The notes under the pieces: generated by a model
Told to the model about the DNA's origin: nothing
The model's database searches: none
The model's input: the letters and a program-made list of their open reading frames with translations, nothing else
Shown: positions 44,884 to 53,594 of the stretch, in pieces
How positions within the stretch are numbered: position 1 is the first letter of the stretch
Layout: each line of letters starts with the position of its first letter
Source: Hyphomicrobiales bacterium
GTDB lineage: Bacteria; Pseudomonadota; Alphaproteobacteria; Rhizobiales; Rhizobiaceae
Length of the DNA: 64,000 bases
Reading direction: 5' to 3'
Assembly: GCA_900468625.1 (NCBI GenBank)
Contig: UBUL01000018.1
Location: 298,953 to 362,952 of the forward strand
Position numbers and translations under genes: made by a program

Positions 44884-45954
44884 ATGTCCGATATCAAGAA
44901 AGTCGCGATCATCGGCCTCGGCATCGGCCGCTCCCACATTACGGAAGGCTACCTGCCTCACTCTGATCGCTACGAAGTGGCCGTTCTCTGCGATCTCAAC
45001 GAGGAGCGCCTGAACGCGGTCGGCGATGAATTCGGCATCGCGAGGCGCCTCAAGGACTTCTCCGAAGTCCTCAACATGCCCGATATCGACATTATCGATA
45101 TCTGCACGCCGCCCGGCTCGCATTTCCAGCTGATCATGCAGGCGCTTGCGGCCGGCAAGCATGTCGTCTGTGAAAAGCCGCTTGTGGGATCGCTCGCCGA
45201 TGTCGATGCCGTCATCGCGGCCGAAAAGACGGCCAAGGGCCGGCTGATGCCGATCTTCCAATATCGCTATGGCGACGGCATCCAGAAGGCCAAGCGCATC
45301 ATCGCTTCAGGCATTGCCGGCAAGCCCTATGTCGCCACGTCGGAGACGCATTGGGTGCGCGGCGCCGACTATTATGCAGTCCCCTGGCGCGGCAAATGGG
45401 ATACCGAGCTTGGCGGCGTCCTCATGACCCACTCCATCCACCTCCACGACATGCTGACCTATCTGATGGGGCCGATCGCCGGCCTCTTCGGCCGCGTCGC
45501 TACACGCGTCAATGACATCGAAGTGGAGGATTGCGCCAGCGCCAGCCTGCTGATGGAAAACGGCGCGCTCGCCACCATCAGCGCCACGCTCGGCTCGCAG
45601 GAGCAGATCAGCCGCCTCCGCCTCGCCTTCGAAAACGTCCTGATCGAGAGCAACCACGAGCCCTACAGCCCTGGCCAGGACCCCTGGAAAATCGTTCCCG
45701 CCAATGACGAGATCGGCGCCAAGATCGATGCGCTGCTCGCCAACTGGGCGCCGATCCCCAACCGCTTCAACACGCAGATGCGCCTGTTCCACGAAGCGTT
45801 GGTGTCGGGCGGACCGCTGCCGGTGACCACAGCCGATGCCCGCCAGGCGCTGGAGCTGGTCACGGCCTTCTATGAATCGTCGGAAACCCGCACCGAAGTT
45901 CGCTTCCCTGTGGGGCCGGAAGCCAAGAAATATAGGAGCTGGAGGCCGTCATGA
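44884..45954 (+). CDS. Gfo/Idh/MocA-family oxidoreductase, system 3 (second)
   Basis: A 356-residue oxidoreductase with Rossmann motif VAIIGLGIGRSHI, catalytic EKP in VCEKPLVGSL, and the C-terminal GGVLMTHSIHLHDMLTYLMGP segment. Two different family members in one operon suggest successive or epimerising redox steps on an imported sugar, as known for inositol and some ketose pathways. Its stop overlaps an in-frame ATG of the ATPase frame (45951). Confidence 0.9.
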   Translation: MSDIKKVAIIGLGIGRSHITEGYLPHSDRYEVAVLCDLNEERLNAVGDEFGIARRLKDFSEVLNMPDIDIIDICTPPGSHFQLIMQALAAGKHVVCEKPLVGSLADVDAVIAAEKTAKGRLMPIFQYRYGDGIQKAKRIIASGIAGKPYVATSETHWVRGADYYAVPWRGKWDTELGGVLMTHSIHLHDMLTYLMGPIAGLFGRVATRVNDIEVEDCASASLLMENGALATISATLGSQEQISRLRLAFENVLIESNHEPYSPGQDPWKIVPANDEIGAKIDALLANWAPIPNRFNTQMRLFHEALVSGGPLPVTTADARQALELVTAFYESSETRTEVRFPVGPEAKKYRSWRPS

Positions 45955-45998
45955 ACGTTGCCCCGCGAGCCATCAGGACCAACAAGGAGGGAGCGCCC

Positions 45999-47078
45999 AT
46001 GGCGACAAGCGTATCGCTGCAGAAGGTTATCAAGCGCTATGGCGAGCTTCAGGTGGTTCACGGGATCGACCTTGAAATCGAGCCGGGAGAATTCACTGTC
46101 TTCGTCGGCCCTTCCGGCTGCGGCAAGTCCACGCTCCTGCGCATGATCGCCGGGCTGGAGCCGATTTCCGGCGGCGGGCTCTATCTCGACGGCAGCCGCA
46201 TGAACGATGTCCCCGCCTCCAAGCGTGGCATCGCCATGGTCTTCCAGTCCTATGCGCTCTATCCGCATATGACCGTCTACAAGAACCTCGCCTTCGGCCT
46301 CGAAACCGCCGGCATGAAGAAGCAGGACATCCAGCCGCGGGTCGAAAAGGCCGCCGAAATCCTGCAGATCAAGCAGCTGCTGCAGCGCAAGCCGAAGCAG
46401 CTGTCCGGCGGCCAGCGCCAGCGCGTCGCCATCGGCCGCGCCATCGTGCGCGAACCCAACATCTTCCTCTTCGACGAACCGCTCTCGAACCTCGACGCCG
46501 AACTGCGCGTGCAGATGCGTGTCGAGATCGCCCGGCTGCACCAGCGCCTCGGCAACACCATGATCTACGTCACCCACGACCAGACGGAGGCCATGACCAT
46601 GGCCGACAAGATCGTCGTACTCAATGGCGGCCGCATCGAGCAGGTCGGCGCGCCGCTCGACCTCTACAACACGCCGAAGAACAAGTTCGTCGCCGGCTTC
46701 ATCGGCTCGCCGAAAATGAACTTCCTCGACGCAAAGATCATCGCCTCCGACGACGGCTCCGCCGTCATCGATCTCGCCGGCCAGACAGTGCGCCTGCCGC
46801 GCCGGCTGGGCGGCCTGCAGCCTGGACAGCCCGTCACCCTCGGCGCCCGCCCGGAACATCTGAACGTCGGTGATCGCGGCGTATCGCTCGGCAATGCCCG
46901 TGTCGATCTTGTCGAACACCTCGGCGGCCAGACGATCCTCTACGTCACGCTGCATGGCGGCCAGGCACTGACGGTCGCGCTGGAAGACCAGCAGGCCATC
47001 CGCGCCGGCGAAACGGTCAGCATCCATATCGATCCCGAGCGTTGCCATTTGTTCGGGCCGGATGGGGTGACTTTGTAG
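45999..47078 (+). CDS. Sugar ABC importer ATPase (UgpC/MalK type), system 3
   Basis: A 359-residue CUT1 ATPase. Walker A GPSGCGKST, signature LSGGQRQR, Walker B FLFDEPLSNLDAE, H-loop YVTHDQTEAM, then the TOBE regulatory domain (RPEHLNVGD). The start at 45999 (MATSVSLQ) has AAGGAGG ten bases before it; an earlier in-frame ATG at 45951 overlaps the previous stop but gives an atypical tail. It closes operon 3. A structured element follows at 47097. Confidence 0.93.
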   Translation: MATSVSLQKVIKRYGELQVVHGIDLEIEPGEFTVFVGPSGCGKSTLLRMIAGLEPISGGGLYLDGSRMNDVPASKRGIAMVFQSYALYPHMTVYKNLAFGLETAGMKKQDIQPRVEKAAEILQIKQLLQRKPKQLSGGQRQRVAIGRAIVREPNIFLFDEPLSNLDAELRVQMRVEIARLHQRLGNTMIYVTHDQTEAMTMADKIVVLNGGRIEQVGAPLDLYNTPKNKFVAGFIGSPKMNFLDAKIIASDDGSAVIDLAGQTVRLPRRLGGLQPGQPVTLGARPEHLNVGDRGVSLGNARVDLVEHLGGQTILYVTLHGGQALTVALEDQQAIRAGETVSIHIDPERCHLFGPDGVTL

Positions 47079-47096
47079 GAGCATGTTGAAGCAGGT

Positions 47097-47364
47097 GGGC
47101 CTATCTCGCCCCCTAGCGGGCGAGAAAGTGAAAACTTAGGATTAGGCGAGGGCTCGTCCCTCGTCTAGTTCTTAGTTTTTACAAGAGCGGGGGTAGGCAT
47201 GGACGCAATCAGCGTCCAGTTTATTGGTGCAAGAAACAGGCCCCTCTCTTGCAATTTCAATGGCTTAGAAATTGCGCTGAGCTTTTGAGCACGCTGAGCC
47301 TCCAATGTCGCAATTCCTAAACCAGTGAAATTGCTATCTCGCCCGCCTGGGGCGAGATAGCCCC
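47097..47364. repeat. 268-bp structured intergenic element with four stem-loops
   Basis: The ends GGGCCTATCTCGCCCC (47097-47112) and GGGGCGAGATAGCCCC (47349-47364) are inverted copies with one change. Inside are hairpin A (47104-47111 with 47118-47125), hairpin B (47128-47152 with 47158-47182, nearly full pairing with G-U pairs in a plus-strand RNA), hairpin C (47251-47276 with 47309-47334, 23 of 26 paired) and hairpin D (47333-47344 with 47350-47361). It fills the gap between two convergent genes. It could be a MITE-like repeat, a structured RNA or a bidirectional transcription barrier. Confidence 0.7.
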
Positions 47365-47365
47365 T

Positions 47366-49834
47366 TCAAACCTCAACGACCCGCCGGCTGCCGATAGCGC
47401 GGATTTGCCCGGATGGAATGACATCGGCCGGAACGCCCTCCCGCCGGTGCAGCCGGAGCCGCCTGCTGCCCGGTGCAAGATGGAACCAGTCATCCTCCGC
47501 CCGGTAGGCTTCCAGATCGATCTGCACCGATTGCGCCAGTCGGTCGGCGCTCAGATCGAGAAACCAGTCCTCGCCCTCCTGCACCGCCGACGCCGTGATT
47601 TCGGCATTGTAGAACGCCTTGGCGCGGCCAAGCGGGAAGTAGAAAGCCTGGGCGATAACAGCGCCGGTCGCCGAGGCTGTCAGCCGCGCCACCGTGACAT
47701 CGTGCGATGGTGGACCGAAGCGGAAGGCATAGGTCGCGTCGAAAAAGGCGCCGAACAGATCAGTGCAGGCTATCTTTTGCTTGCCTCGGGCTTCGAGCAC
47801 CAGATCGCGGCCCCCACCGACAACGATCTGGCGGCCGTCGCGCAGGCAGGAGACCTCGACGGTCAGATCGAGAGCCGCATTGCTCTCATTGATCACATGC
47901 ACATCGAGCCCGTTAGTACCCTCATTCATGAGCAGCACCTGAACCGGCCGGAAGGCGCGGCGCAGCCCATACCAGCCCGGCTTTGGTTCCCCCGTGGAAT
48001 CGATCACGCCCCAGCCGGCGCCGGGAAGCAGATCCTGCAGCGTCCAGACGAGCGCCCCGTTGCAGCCGGAGCCTTGGCGGCGCCACTCGGCATAGATCTC
48101 CTCGGCCACTTCGCCGGTCACGGCGCGCGAGAGGTTCAGATAGAGATCGGGATCTTCCCGCCGCAGCCTGTTGGGCTCGAAGCCATAGAGTTCCTGAAGA
48201 TAATGATCGCGCACATCCTCGAAATCCCATGACGCGCCGCGGTCGCGCGGCACGCGCTCTTTCCATAGTGGGCTATGGACTGCCGGAACCGGCAGATGCT
48301 GGCCGAGCGTGCGAGCTTGCGGCACATGCGCGAAGGCCAGGCTCTCGGCGGCAAAACGGACATCGGCGCGGCGCGCATCGGCGATCGGCCGCATATAGGC
48401 GCCGACCCCGTAATAATGCGTCACGCCGGCGTTCGGCGAAAACGGCATCGGCCCGCCCGAGGGCGAGTTGACCACATAGGGCACATCCGGCCGCAGCGAT
48501 TGCACCAGCAGCGGGATGATCTCTTCCACGATCGGACTTTTCCAGAACTGTTCGGGCAGGCCCATCATCGCCGCCTGCTGGTGGATCTCGCTGCCACCGC
48601 AAAGGACTGCCAGAGATGGCGACAGGCGTGTGCGGCCCAGAAACTGCGAAACCTCCGTTTCGACATGGGCGTTGAACGCCTTGTCGTTCTTCGGATAGTC
48701 GAAATTGGCGAACATGAAATCCTGCCAGACCATCAGGCCGAGTTCGTCGCAGAGACGGAAGAATTCGGGCGTCTCATAGGCCATGGTGCCGCCGATGCGG
48801 ATCATATTCATGCCGGCCTCGGCCGCAAGCCGTAGCCAGCGCTCATAATCCTCGCAGCCGCCGGGCAGGCGCACGATATCGGCTGTGGTCCAGACCGCGC
48901 CACGGCAGAAGATCCGTTCGCCATTGACGACAACAGCGAAATTCTGACCGTCGGCACCACGATCCACCGACAGCCGGCGAAAACCGGTCTGCCCAAGCGC
49001 ATGCTCGACACCATCGACAGCGAGCGTGACATCATGAAGCTGCGGTACGCCATGGGTATGCGGCCACCATGGCGCCACATCTGGGATTTTCAGGATCGCG
49101 GTATAGCGCCCGGCACTATCCTTCTCGAAAACCTGTTCCGCATCGCCGCACTTCAACACCAGCTCTTCGCCATAGCCCTCGATCGAAAGCGAGGCATAGA
49201 GCCTGCCTTCGCCGCTCTCGAGCAAATCCGGCCGCAGAGAGAGATCACGAATGACGGGCGCATTCGGCCGCAGCAATGAAATCGGACGCCAAGGGCCGAC
49301 GGCCTGAACCTCCGGGCACCAGCCGGGCATATGACCAAGCAGCGTCGTGCGCACCGTCCGCAGACCCTGCGGGGTGATCATCTGCGGCCGCCAGCGGGCG
49401 CGCGGCCCAGGTTCCGAGAGCTTCGGCTCAAGCGCACGGAAGCACAGCGCCAGCTCGTCACCGCCAAGCAGGGTGACGGCAACGTCATGCGCCTCGAACA
49501 TGCTTTCGGACACGAGGATTTGCTGGCCATTGAGGAAGACTTCGCAAAGCGTCGCAAGCCCTTCCAGCCGCAGGACTGCGTCTCCCGCCTTGGCATCCAC
49601 TAGACGGCAGATGTACCAGGCATCGCGATCATGCAGAGGCTGAGGCCTCGTCCGGTCGAAACGCCCGGCCTTTTCCAAGGCTTCCGCCACTGTGCCTGGC
49701 ACGGGCGCCGGGATAAAGCCGGATGTCAGCGGCACATCGGAAGGCGAGATGCAGGTGCCTGCATCCGTCAACACCAGATTCCAACCTTCGCTCAGCCGCA
49801 TACCGCCGCCGAGATCCGCCAAGCGCCCGCCCAT
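47366..49834 (-). CDS. Glycoside hydrolase family 2, beta-mannosidase-like
   Basis: An 822-residue GH2 enzyme with an N-terminal jelly-roll sugar-binding domain (WYICRLVDAKAGDAVLRLEGL), immunoglobulin-like linker, TIM barrel (from about 300: VVVNGERIFCRGAVW) and C-terminal beta domains. The acid/base Glu416 is in LAVLCGGSEIHQQ, where classic enzymes read WNGNNE, and Glu497 in RFAAESLAF is the likely nucleophile. There is no signal peptide, so it is cytoplasmic. It lies 75 bp downstream of the DUF1839 gene on the same strand and may belong to the carrier-protein cassette. A second start at 49801 is possible. Confidence 0.85.
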   Translation of the reverse strand: MGGRLADLGGGMRLSEGWNLVLTDAGTCISPSDVPLTSGFIPAPVPGTVAEALEKAGRFDRTRPQPLHDRDAWYICRLVDAKAGDAVLRLEGLATLCEVFLNGQQILVSESMFEAHDVAVTLLGGDELALCFRALEPKLSEPGPRARWRPQMITPQGLRTVRTTLLGHMPGWCPEVQAVGPWRPISLLRPNAPVIRDLSLRPDLLESGEGRLYASLSIEGYGEELVLKCGDAEQVFEKDSAGRYTAILKIPDVAPWWPHTHGVPQLHDVTLAVDGVEHALGQTGFRRLSVDRGADGQNFAVVVNGERIFCRGAVWTTADIVRLPGGCEDYERWLRLAAEAGMNMIRIGGTMAYETPEFFRLCDELGLMVWQDFMFANFDYPKNDKAFNAHVETEVSQFLGRTRLSPSLAVLCGGSEIHQQAAMMGLPEQFWKSPIVEEIIPLLVQSLRPDVPYVVNSPSGGPMPFSPNAGVTHYYGVGAYMRPIADARRADVRFAAESLAFAHVPQARTLGQHLPVPAVHSPLWKERVPRDRGASWDFEDVRDHYLQELYGFEPNRLRREDPDLYLNLSRAVTGEVAEEIYAEWRRQGSGCNGALVWTLQDLLPGAGWGVIDSTGEPKPGWYGLRRAFRPVQVLLMNEGTNGLDVHVINESNAALDLTVEVSCLRDGRQIVVGGGRDLVLEARGKQKIACTDLFGAFFDATYAFRFGPPSHDVTVARLTASATGAVIAQAFYFPLGRAKAFYNAEITASAVQEGEDWFLDLSADRLAQSVQIDLEAYRAEDDWFHLAPGSRRLRLHRREGVPADVIPSGQIRAIGSRRVVEV

Positions 49835-49909
49835 GACATCTTCGGGGATTTCCCCCGCCCCAATATTCTCAGAAATAACCCAGCCGTCTCGCGATCGAAC
49901 GGAAGCCGG

Positions 49910-50869
49910 TCAAAGCTTCCGCTCGAGCTCGCCCATCATGGAATCCCACGCATCGGCGGCGGGATCAAGCGCCGTGCGCAGCGGCTCGAATTTCTTGCGC
50001 GTGATGGCGCGGGCAAGCTGAAACTGCACCGATTTCGCCGTCTCGGAAATTTTGCGCGCCTCGACAGCTGCTTCGGAGAAATCGGACGAGAACCAGTCGA
50101 AGTGGCTGCCCGCAAGCTCGAAATTGGCGCCGAGCTGGCGCAGCGTGTTGAAGGCATATTTGTGGAAGAAGCCGAAAGGCCGCTCGGCGATCGCCTCCAC
50201 CTGTGCAGGGAAGACATTCGCGAAGGCACGGACCGGATTGCCCTGCGGGCGACGGCGGAAATGGAAGGAGAGAAGCTGCCGCGCAGCCTCGCGGATCGCA
50301 GCCTCGGCCGGTGCCTTCTCCGGGAATTTCGCAAATTCCGTGTAAGGCAGGAAGGGCAGGTCCTCATCCGTCAGATGCAGCTGAAACAGCCCGTCGAAAT
50401 CCTCGCCCGACAGCTGGAAGAACCCGCCATTGTGGAAGTAGTCCAGCGTGCGGCCTTCCATGTCGAGCCGGTTGATCGCCACCGTCGTCTTGCCATGCTC
50501 GCGGCGATAGCCCACGCCCTGTGTGTCCGGCATGAAGAAGGAATCCATCTCCACCAGGCAGAGCCGGCCGCGGCCGATCTGCTCGGCGACATGGTTCTCA
50601 ACCTTGTCGTAGATCGCAAGTTCGGTGCAGCGCACGCCGTAGAGCGCTTCCAGATCTTCGAGCGGCACCTTGAAGAAGGTGAATTGATCGCCTTCGAAAT
50701 CCTGTGTCAGCGTGAAGCCGAGCATGGCTTCCGGCGGCAGATTCAGGGTCGAAAGCACCTCGATCCAGAGATCGACGTAGCAGTTCGTTTCCGGCCACAT
50801 GCGCTCGCTGTAGTGCAACGCATGCGGCTTGTAGGCGGCGGGATCCAGTCCCTGAAACACGGAAGCCAT
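49910..50869 (-). CDS. DUF1839 family protein of carrier-protein cassette
   Basis: A 319-residue protein of the DUF1839 family, which is found with amino acid:[carrier protein] ligases in rhizobia. Visible stretches: YSERMWPETNCYVDLWIEVL, LGFTLTQDFEGDQFTFFKVP, VEMDSFFMPDTQGVGYR and LDYFHNGGFFQLSGEDFDGL. There is a Cys in TNCYVDLW and a conserved-looking His in FHNGG; I cannot name a catalytic set. The pattern somewhat recalls papain-like or BtrH-type acyltransferases that take an acyl group from a carrier protein; this is a guess. Start ATG at 50869, eight bases after the ligase stop; a GTG at 50887 is an alternative. Confidence 0.8.
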   Translation of the reverse strand: MASVFQGLDPAAYKPHALHYSERMWPETNCYVDLWIEVLSTLNLPPEAMLGFTLTQDFEGDQFTFFKVPLEDLEALYGVRCTELAIYDKVENHVAEQIGRGRLCLVEMDSFFMPDTQGVGYRREHGKTTVAINRLDMEGRTLDYFHNGGFFQLSGEDFDGLFQLHLTDEDLPFLPYTEFAKFPEKAPAEAAIREAARQLLSFHFRRRPQGNPVRAFANVFPAQVEAIAERPFGFFHKYAFNTLRQLGANFELAGSHFDWFSSDFSEAAVEARKISETAKSVQFQLARAITRKKFEPLRTALDPAADAWDSMMGELERKL

Positions 50870-50877
50870 GGAAGCGA

Positions 50878-51786
50878 TCAGCCCCACAGCGTCTTGCGCA
50901 CGCTCTCGGGCCATTCCTTGACGTCGAGACCGTGGGTGTGGAACAGCGCCAGCGCGATGCGCTCCAGGCCGAAGCCGACGCAGGCCGTGTGCGCGACGCT
51001 GCCATCGGCAAAGTTCAGGCCCCACTTCGTGCCGAAGGCATCCTGGTGGTAGTTGAAGCTCATGCAGGCAGTGGGCTTGGCAGTCGAGGTGATCGGGATC
51101 AGCAGCTCGAACTTGAGATTCTGGTCGCGCTGGTTGTTGGCGAGCATCTTGCCGGCGCGACCGAAGAACGGATCGTTGGCGACGTCGATGGTCACGTCGA
51201 GGCCGACGGCCTTCATCATCTCGACACCGCGATCCATCCAGCTCTGGCGGAAATCCGTCACATGCTTTTCGCTGCCCATGCACACATATTCGCGCATGCG
51301 GAAGAGCTGCTGGCGGGCCGGGTCCTTGGAAGGCTCATGGCGGAAGCAATAGGACTGCAGGTCGTAGAGCGCGCCGTTTTCCGAAATGGCGCCGCGCTTG
51401 GCAACCGTCGGATAGAGCGGATAGCAGGCAGCTGGCGTCAGCACGATATCGGTCGCTTGCTGGTCTTTCGTCCAGTCGTCGCCCACTTCCATGCATTTCA
51501 GCAGGCTCATATGGTCGAGCTCGTTGCCGCAGAAGCTGTGCACCGTGCCGGCAAGCTGCGGGAAGCTCTTCATATAGCCGCTCGTCTCAAAGAAGGCGCG
51601 GTTCATGCCGGGTGGAAAGCGGATGGCTTCGGCGCCATCGGCGCCGCCGAACGTGTCAATCAGTCGTTCGAAGGCGGAAATGACGTCTTCGAACTGGCCG
51701 CTGCGGCCGTAGAGGCCGTCAACGCCGGTATCGATCAGCAGGCCGGAATCGAAAAGACGGTCGAGAAACGAGGATTGCATATCCAT
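50878..51786 (-). CDS. Amino acid:[carrier protein] ligase (SerRS-like)
   Basis: A 302-residue class II aminoacyl-tRNA synthetase catalytic core without a tRNA-binding arm. Motif 2 is [20 protein letters not shown] (148-167) and motif 3 is [12 protein letters not shown] (271-282). Cys121, Glu166 and Cys269 fit the zinc-ligand set of atypical SerRS-like enzymes. Known relatives from Bradyrhizobium and Agrobacterium activate glycine or alanine with ATP and load it on the phosphopantetheine of a small carrier protein, not on tRNA. The carrier gene is two genes upstream in this operon (52985). Product and amino acid cannot be read from sequence. Confidence 0.92.
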   Translation of the reverse strand: MDMQSSFLDRLFDSGLLIDTGVDGLYGRSGQFEDVISAFERLIDTFGGADGAEAIRFPPGMNRAFFETSGYMKSFPQLAGTVHSFCGNELDHMSLLKCMEVGDDWTKDQQATDIVLTPAACYPLYPTVAKRGAISENGALYDLQSYCFRHEPSKDPARQQLFRMREYVCMGSEKHVTDFRQSWMDRGVEMMKAVGLDVTIDVANDPFFGRAGKMLANNQRDQNLKFELLIPITSTAKPTACMSFNYHQDAFGTKWGLNFADGSVAHTACVGFGLERIALALFHTHGLDVKEWPESVRKTLWG

Positions 51787-51791
51787 GACGG

Positions 51792-52985
51792 TTACCCCAA
51801 CAGGCTGGTATCTTGTTTGTGGACGAGCAGCATGGTCGACGTATTGCCGAGAATGCGGTCGTTCGAGATCATCAATTGCGCCGAGTGCGCATCGCGCAGG
51901 TGGCGGCCGAGGCTGTAGGGCGTACCGTTCTTGTAGCCCATGATGCCGCAGATCAGCATCGCATGGTTGATGATCGGCAGGATCATCTCCGACGACGCGA
52001 TCTTGATGTTGTTCATCGCCACGGCGAAAGCCATCGACGACAGCCGGTCCGCATCGAGCTTCGCCTCTTCATAGGCCTTCAGGCCCGCAACTACATTGGA
52101 CTTCACCATCTGCAGCATGCTGGAGGCTTCGGCCAGACGCAGCGCGCCGGGCGGTGGCGCGCCGGGAGACTTACGGGCAGCAGCCCGCACGAAAGCCTGG
52201 GCACGGGAAACCGCGTCGGCGGCAATGCCGTACCACACACCGCTCCAGAGCAGATGCGAGCTTGCCAGCATCGACTGCGCGGCGATCTCGGCAAAGGGCT
52301 TCGGCAGGATCTGCGTGGCCGGAGCCTTGCCCTTGAACAGGAAGCCGTCGGAGCAGGTGCCGCGCATGCCGAGGGTATTCCACTCGACGGTGCGCTTGAT
52401 GTCGTACTGATCCTTCAGGAAGCAGGTCAGAACCTGATCGGAAGACGCCGCCTCGGCGTGGCTGCGCGAGGTGATTAGGATGGCATCGGCATAGGCGCCA
52501 TAGGAAATGACGGTGGCATCCTTTTCGAGGGTGCAGGTATCGCCTTCGACCTTGATGGCGCAGATGCTGTTGCGCAGATTGCCGCCGATGCCGCCTTCGG
52601 TCGTCGCCGAGGCAAGCAGCAGCTGCTCGCTGGCGATACGGCTCATGAAGTCGCGATGCCATTCGCTGTCGGCACCGTGTTCGACGAGGCTCGAAAGCTT
52701 GATGTGATGCATGGCGAAAACCATGGCGCTGGCGGCGCAGGCCTGGCCGAGGATCGAGCAAAGCTCGGCAATTTCGGTGATCGACGCGCCCTCGCCGCCG
52801 AGATCGGCGGGAATCTGGATGGAAAGCAGCTTTTCGGCGCGCATGGCGTCGACGGCTTTGCGTGGAAACCGGCCTTCGGCATCGACGGCATCGGCGTGTT
52901 GGCTGGCAATCGCTGCGACGCGGGCGGCACGCACCGCCGCTCCCTCGCTCGTCCCAACCTCAATTCGAGCGACCGCCGCAGTCAT
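51792..52985 (-). CDS. Acyl-CoA dehydrogenase-like flavoprotein
   Basis: A 397-residue protein with the ACAD fold: helical N-terminus ([20 protein letters not shown]), FAD-contact middle strand ([11 protein letters not shown], then [17 protein letters not shown]) and C-terminal helices. Where standard enzymes have YEGT with the catalytic Glu, this one reads DRILGNTS, so the Glu appears to be Gly. That argues for an oxidase, hydroxylase or altered dehydrogenase acting on an aminoacyl group held by the carrier protein, as PltE-type enzymes do on prolyl-carrier proteins. Its ATG overlaps the carrier stop (TGATG). Confidence 0.87.
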   Translation of the reverse strand: MTAAVARIEVGTSEGAAVRAARVAAIASQHADAVDAEGRFPRKAVDAMRAEKLLSIQIPADLGGEGASITEIAELCSILGQACAASAMVFAMHHIKLSSLVEHGADSEWHRDFMSRIASEQLLLASATTEGGIGGNLRNSICAIKVEGDTCTLEKDATVISYGAYADAILITSRSHAEAASSDQVLTCFLKDQYDIKRTVEWNTLGMRGTCSDGFLFKGKAPATQILPKPFAEIAAQSMLASSHLLWSGVWYGIAADAVSRAQAFVRAAARKSPGAPPPGALRLAEASSMLQMVKSNVVAGLKAYEEAKLDADRLSSMAFAVAMNNIKIASSEMILPIINHAMLICGIMGYKNGTPYSLGRHLRDAHSAQLMISNDRILGNTSTMLLVHKQDTSLLG

Positions 52986-53236
52986 CAGGCGACCTTTCTG
53001 CTGTCCAGAATCATGCCGACGGTTCTTTCGATCGCGGCGATGCTGGCGAAGGACTTGCGGTTCAGCAGATTATCGGGAAATTCGATGTCGAAGGCTTCCT
53101 CGATGCCGAGCATCAGCTGTACGGAAGCGAAAGAAGACAGCCCCGTCGCATAGAGATCAGCATCGTCTTCGATCTGATCGACAGCAACGGGAAGCGCACC
53201 GAACTTGGCCAGCAAATCGCGAATCGTCTTGTTCAT
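52985..53236 (-). CDS. Acyl/peptidyl carrier protein of the ligase cassette
   Basis: An 83-residue carrier protein: four-helix pattern with DLYATGLSSFASVQLMLGIE, where Ser35 is the expected phosphopantetheine site (S-S-F in place of the common D-S-L). It follows the short-loop style of carrier proteins paired with SerRS-like ligases rather than fatty-acid ACP. It is the first gene of the operon, with AGAAGGGACT before the ATG, and its stop overlaps the flavoprotein start. A phosphopantetheinyl transferase is not encoded nearby. Confidence 0.92.
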   Translation of the reverse strand: MNKTIRDLLAKFGALPVAVDQIEDDADLYATGLSSFASVQLMLGIEEAFDIEFPDNLLNRKSFASIAAIERTVGMILDSRKVA

Positions 53237-53594
53237 AGTCTAGTCCCTTCTGGCAATGAGTAAGCATAACCGCAGTTACGCCGTCTTATCGTTCGCCAAG
53301 AAGTAACGGGTAAAATAGAACATTCCGCTAAGCGAAGTGGTAAATGAAAACAACTTATACTTGGTGTGAAATTGCTATATTCTAGACTTTTCTGATTAAA
53401 ATTTACCAAATGTAAGCCATCTAAATCGCAGCCCACGCATTAATATTATTCATTCCTAATGTAAAGAAGCGGTACTTTTGGGAAAACCGCAGGTCCTAAG
53501 TCGGTTAACGTGCCAAAATTCGCCACAACGTTTGCGCTAGAAATACAATTTCAATCGAAGCGCGAGCAAAAGTATAGACGCTTGGTAACGAGTG
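53237..53594. other. 358-bp AT-rich region upstream of the carrier-protein operon
   Basis: No reading frame here looks like a gene. The stretch is clearly richer in A and T than its surroundings (for example 53330-53460), which suits a promoter and regulatory zone for the minus-strand cassette, or acquired DNA at the edge of the cassette. A short palindrome CGCTAAGCG lies near 53332. I could not define -35/-10 boxes with confidence. Confidence 0.5.

Noticed and set aside
47128..47182. Possible tRNA or CRISPR repeat
   Set aside because: The hairpin lacks tRNA box sequences and CCA-end geometry, and the repeats are inverted, not regularly spaced direct repeats.
50878..51786. Seryl-tRNA synthetase
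   Set aside because: The protein is only the catalytic core of 302 residues with no tRNA-binding arm, and a carrier-protein gene is in the same operon.
53233..53436. Minus-strand frame of 67 codons upstream of the carrier protein
   Set aside because: AT-rich, no ribosome binding site, overlaps the carrier-protein start; more likely promoter sequence.
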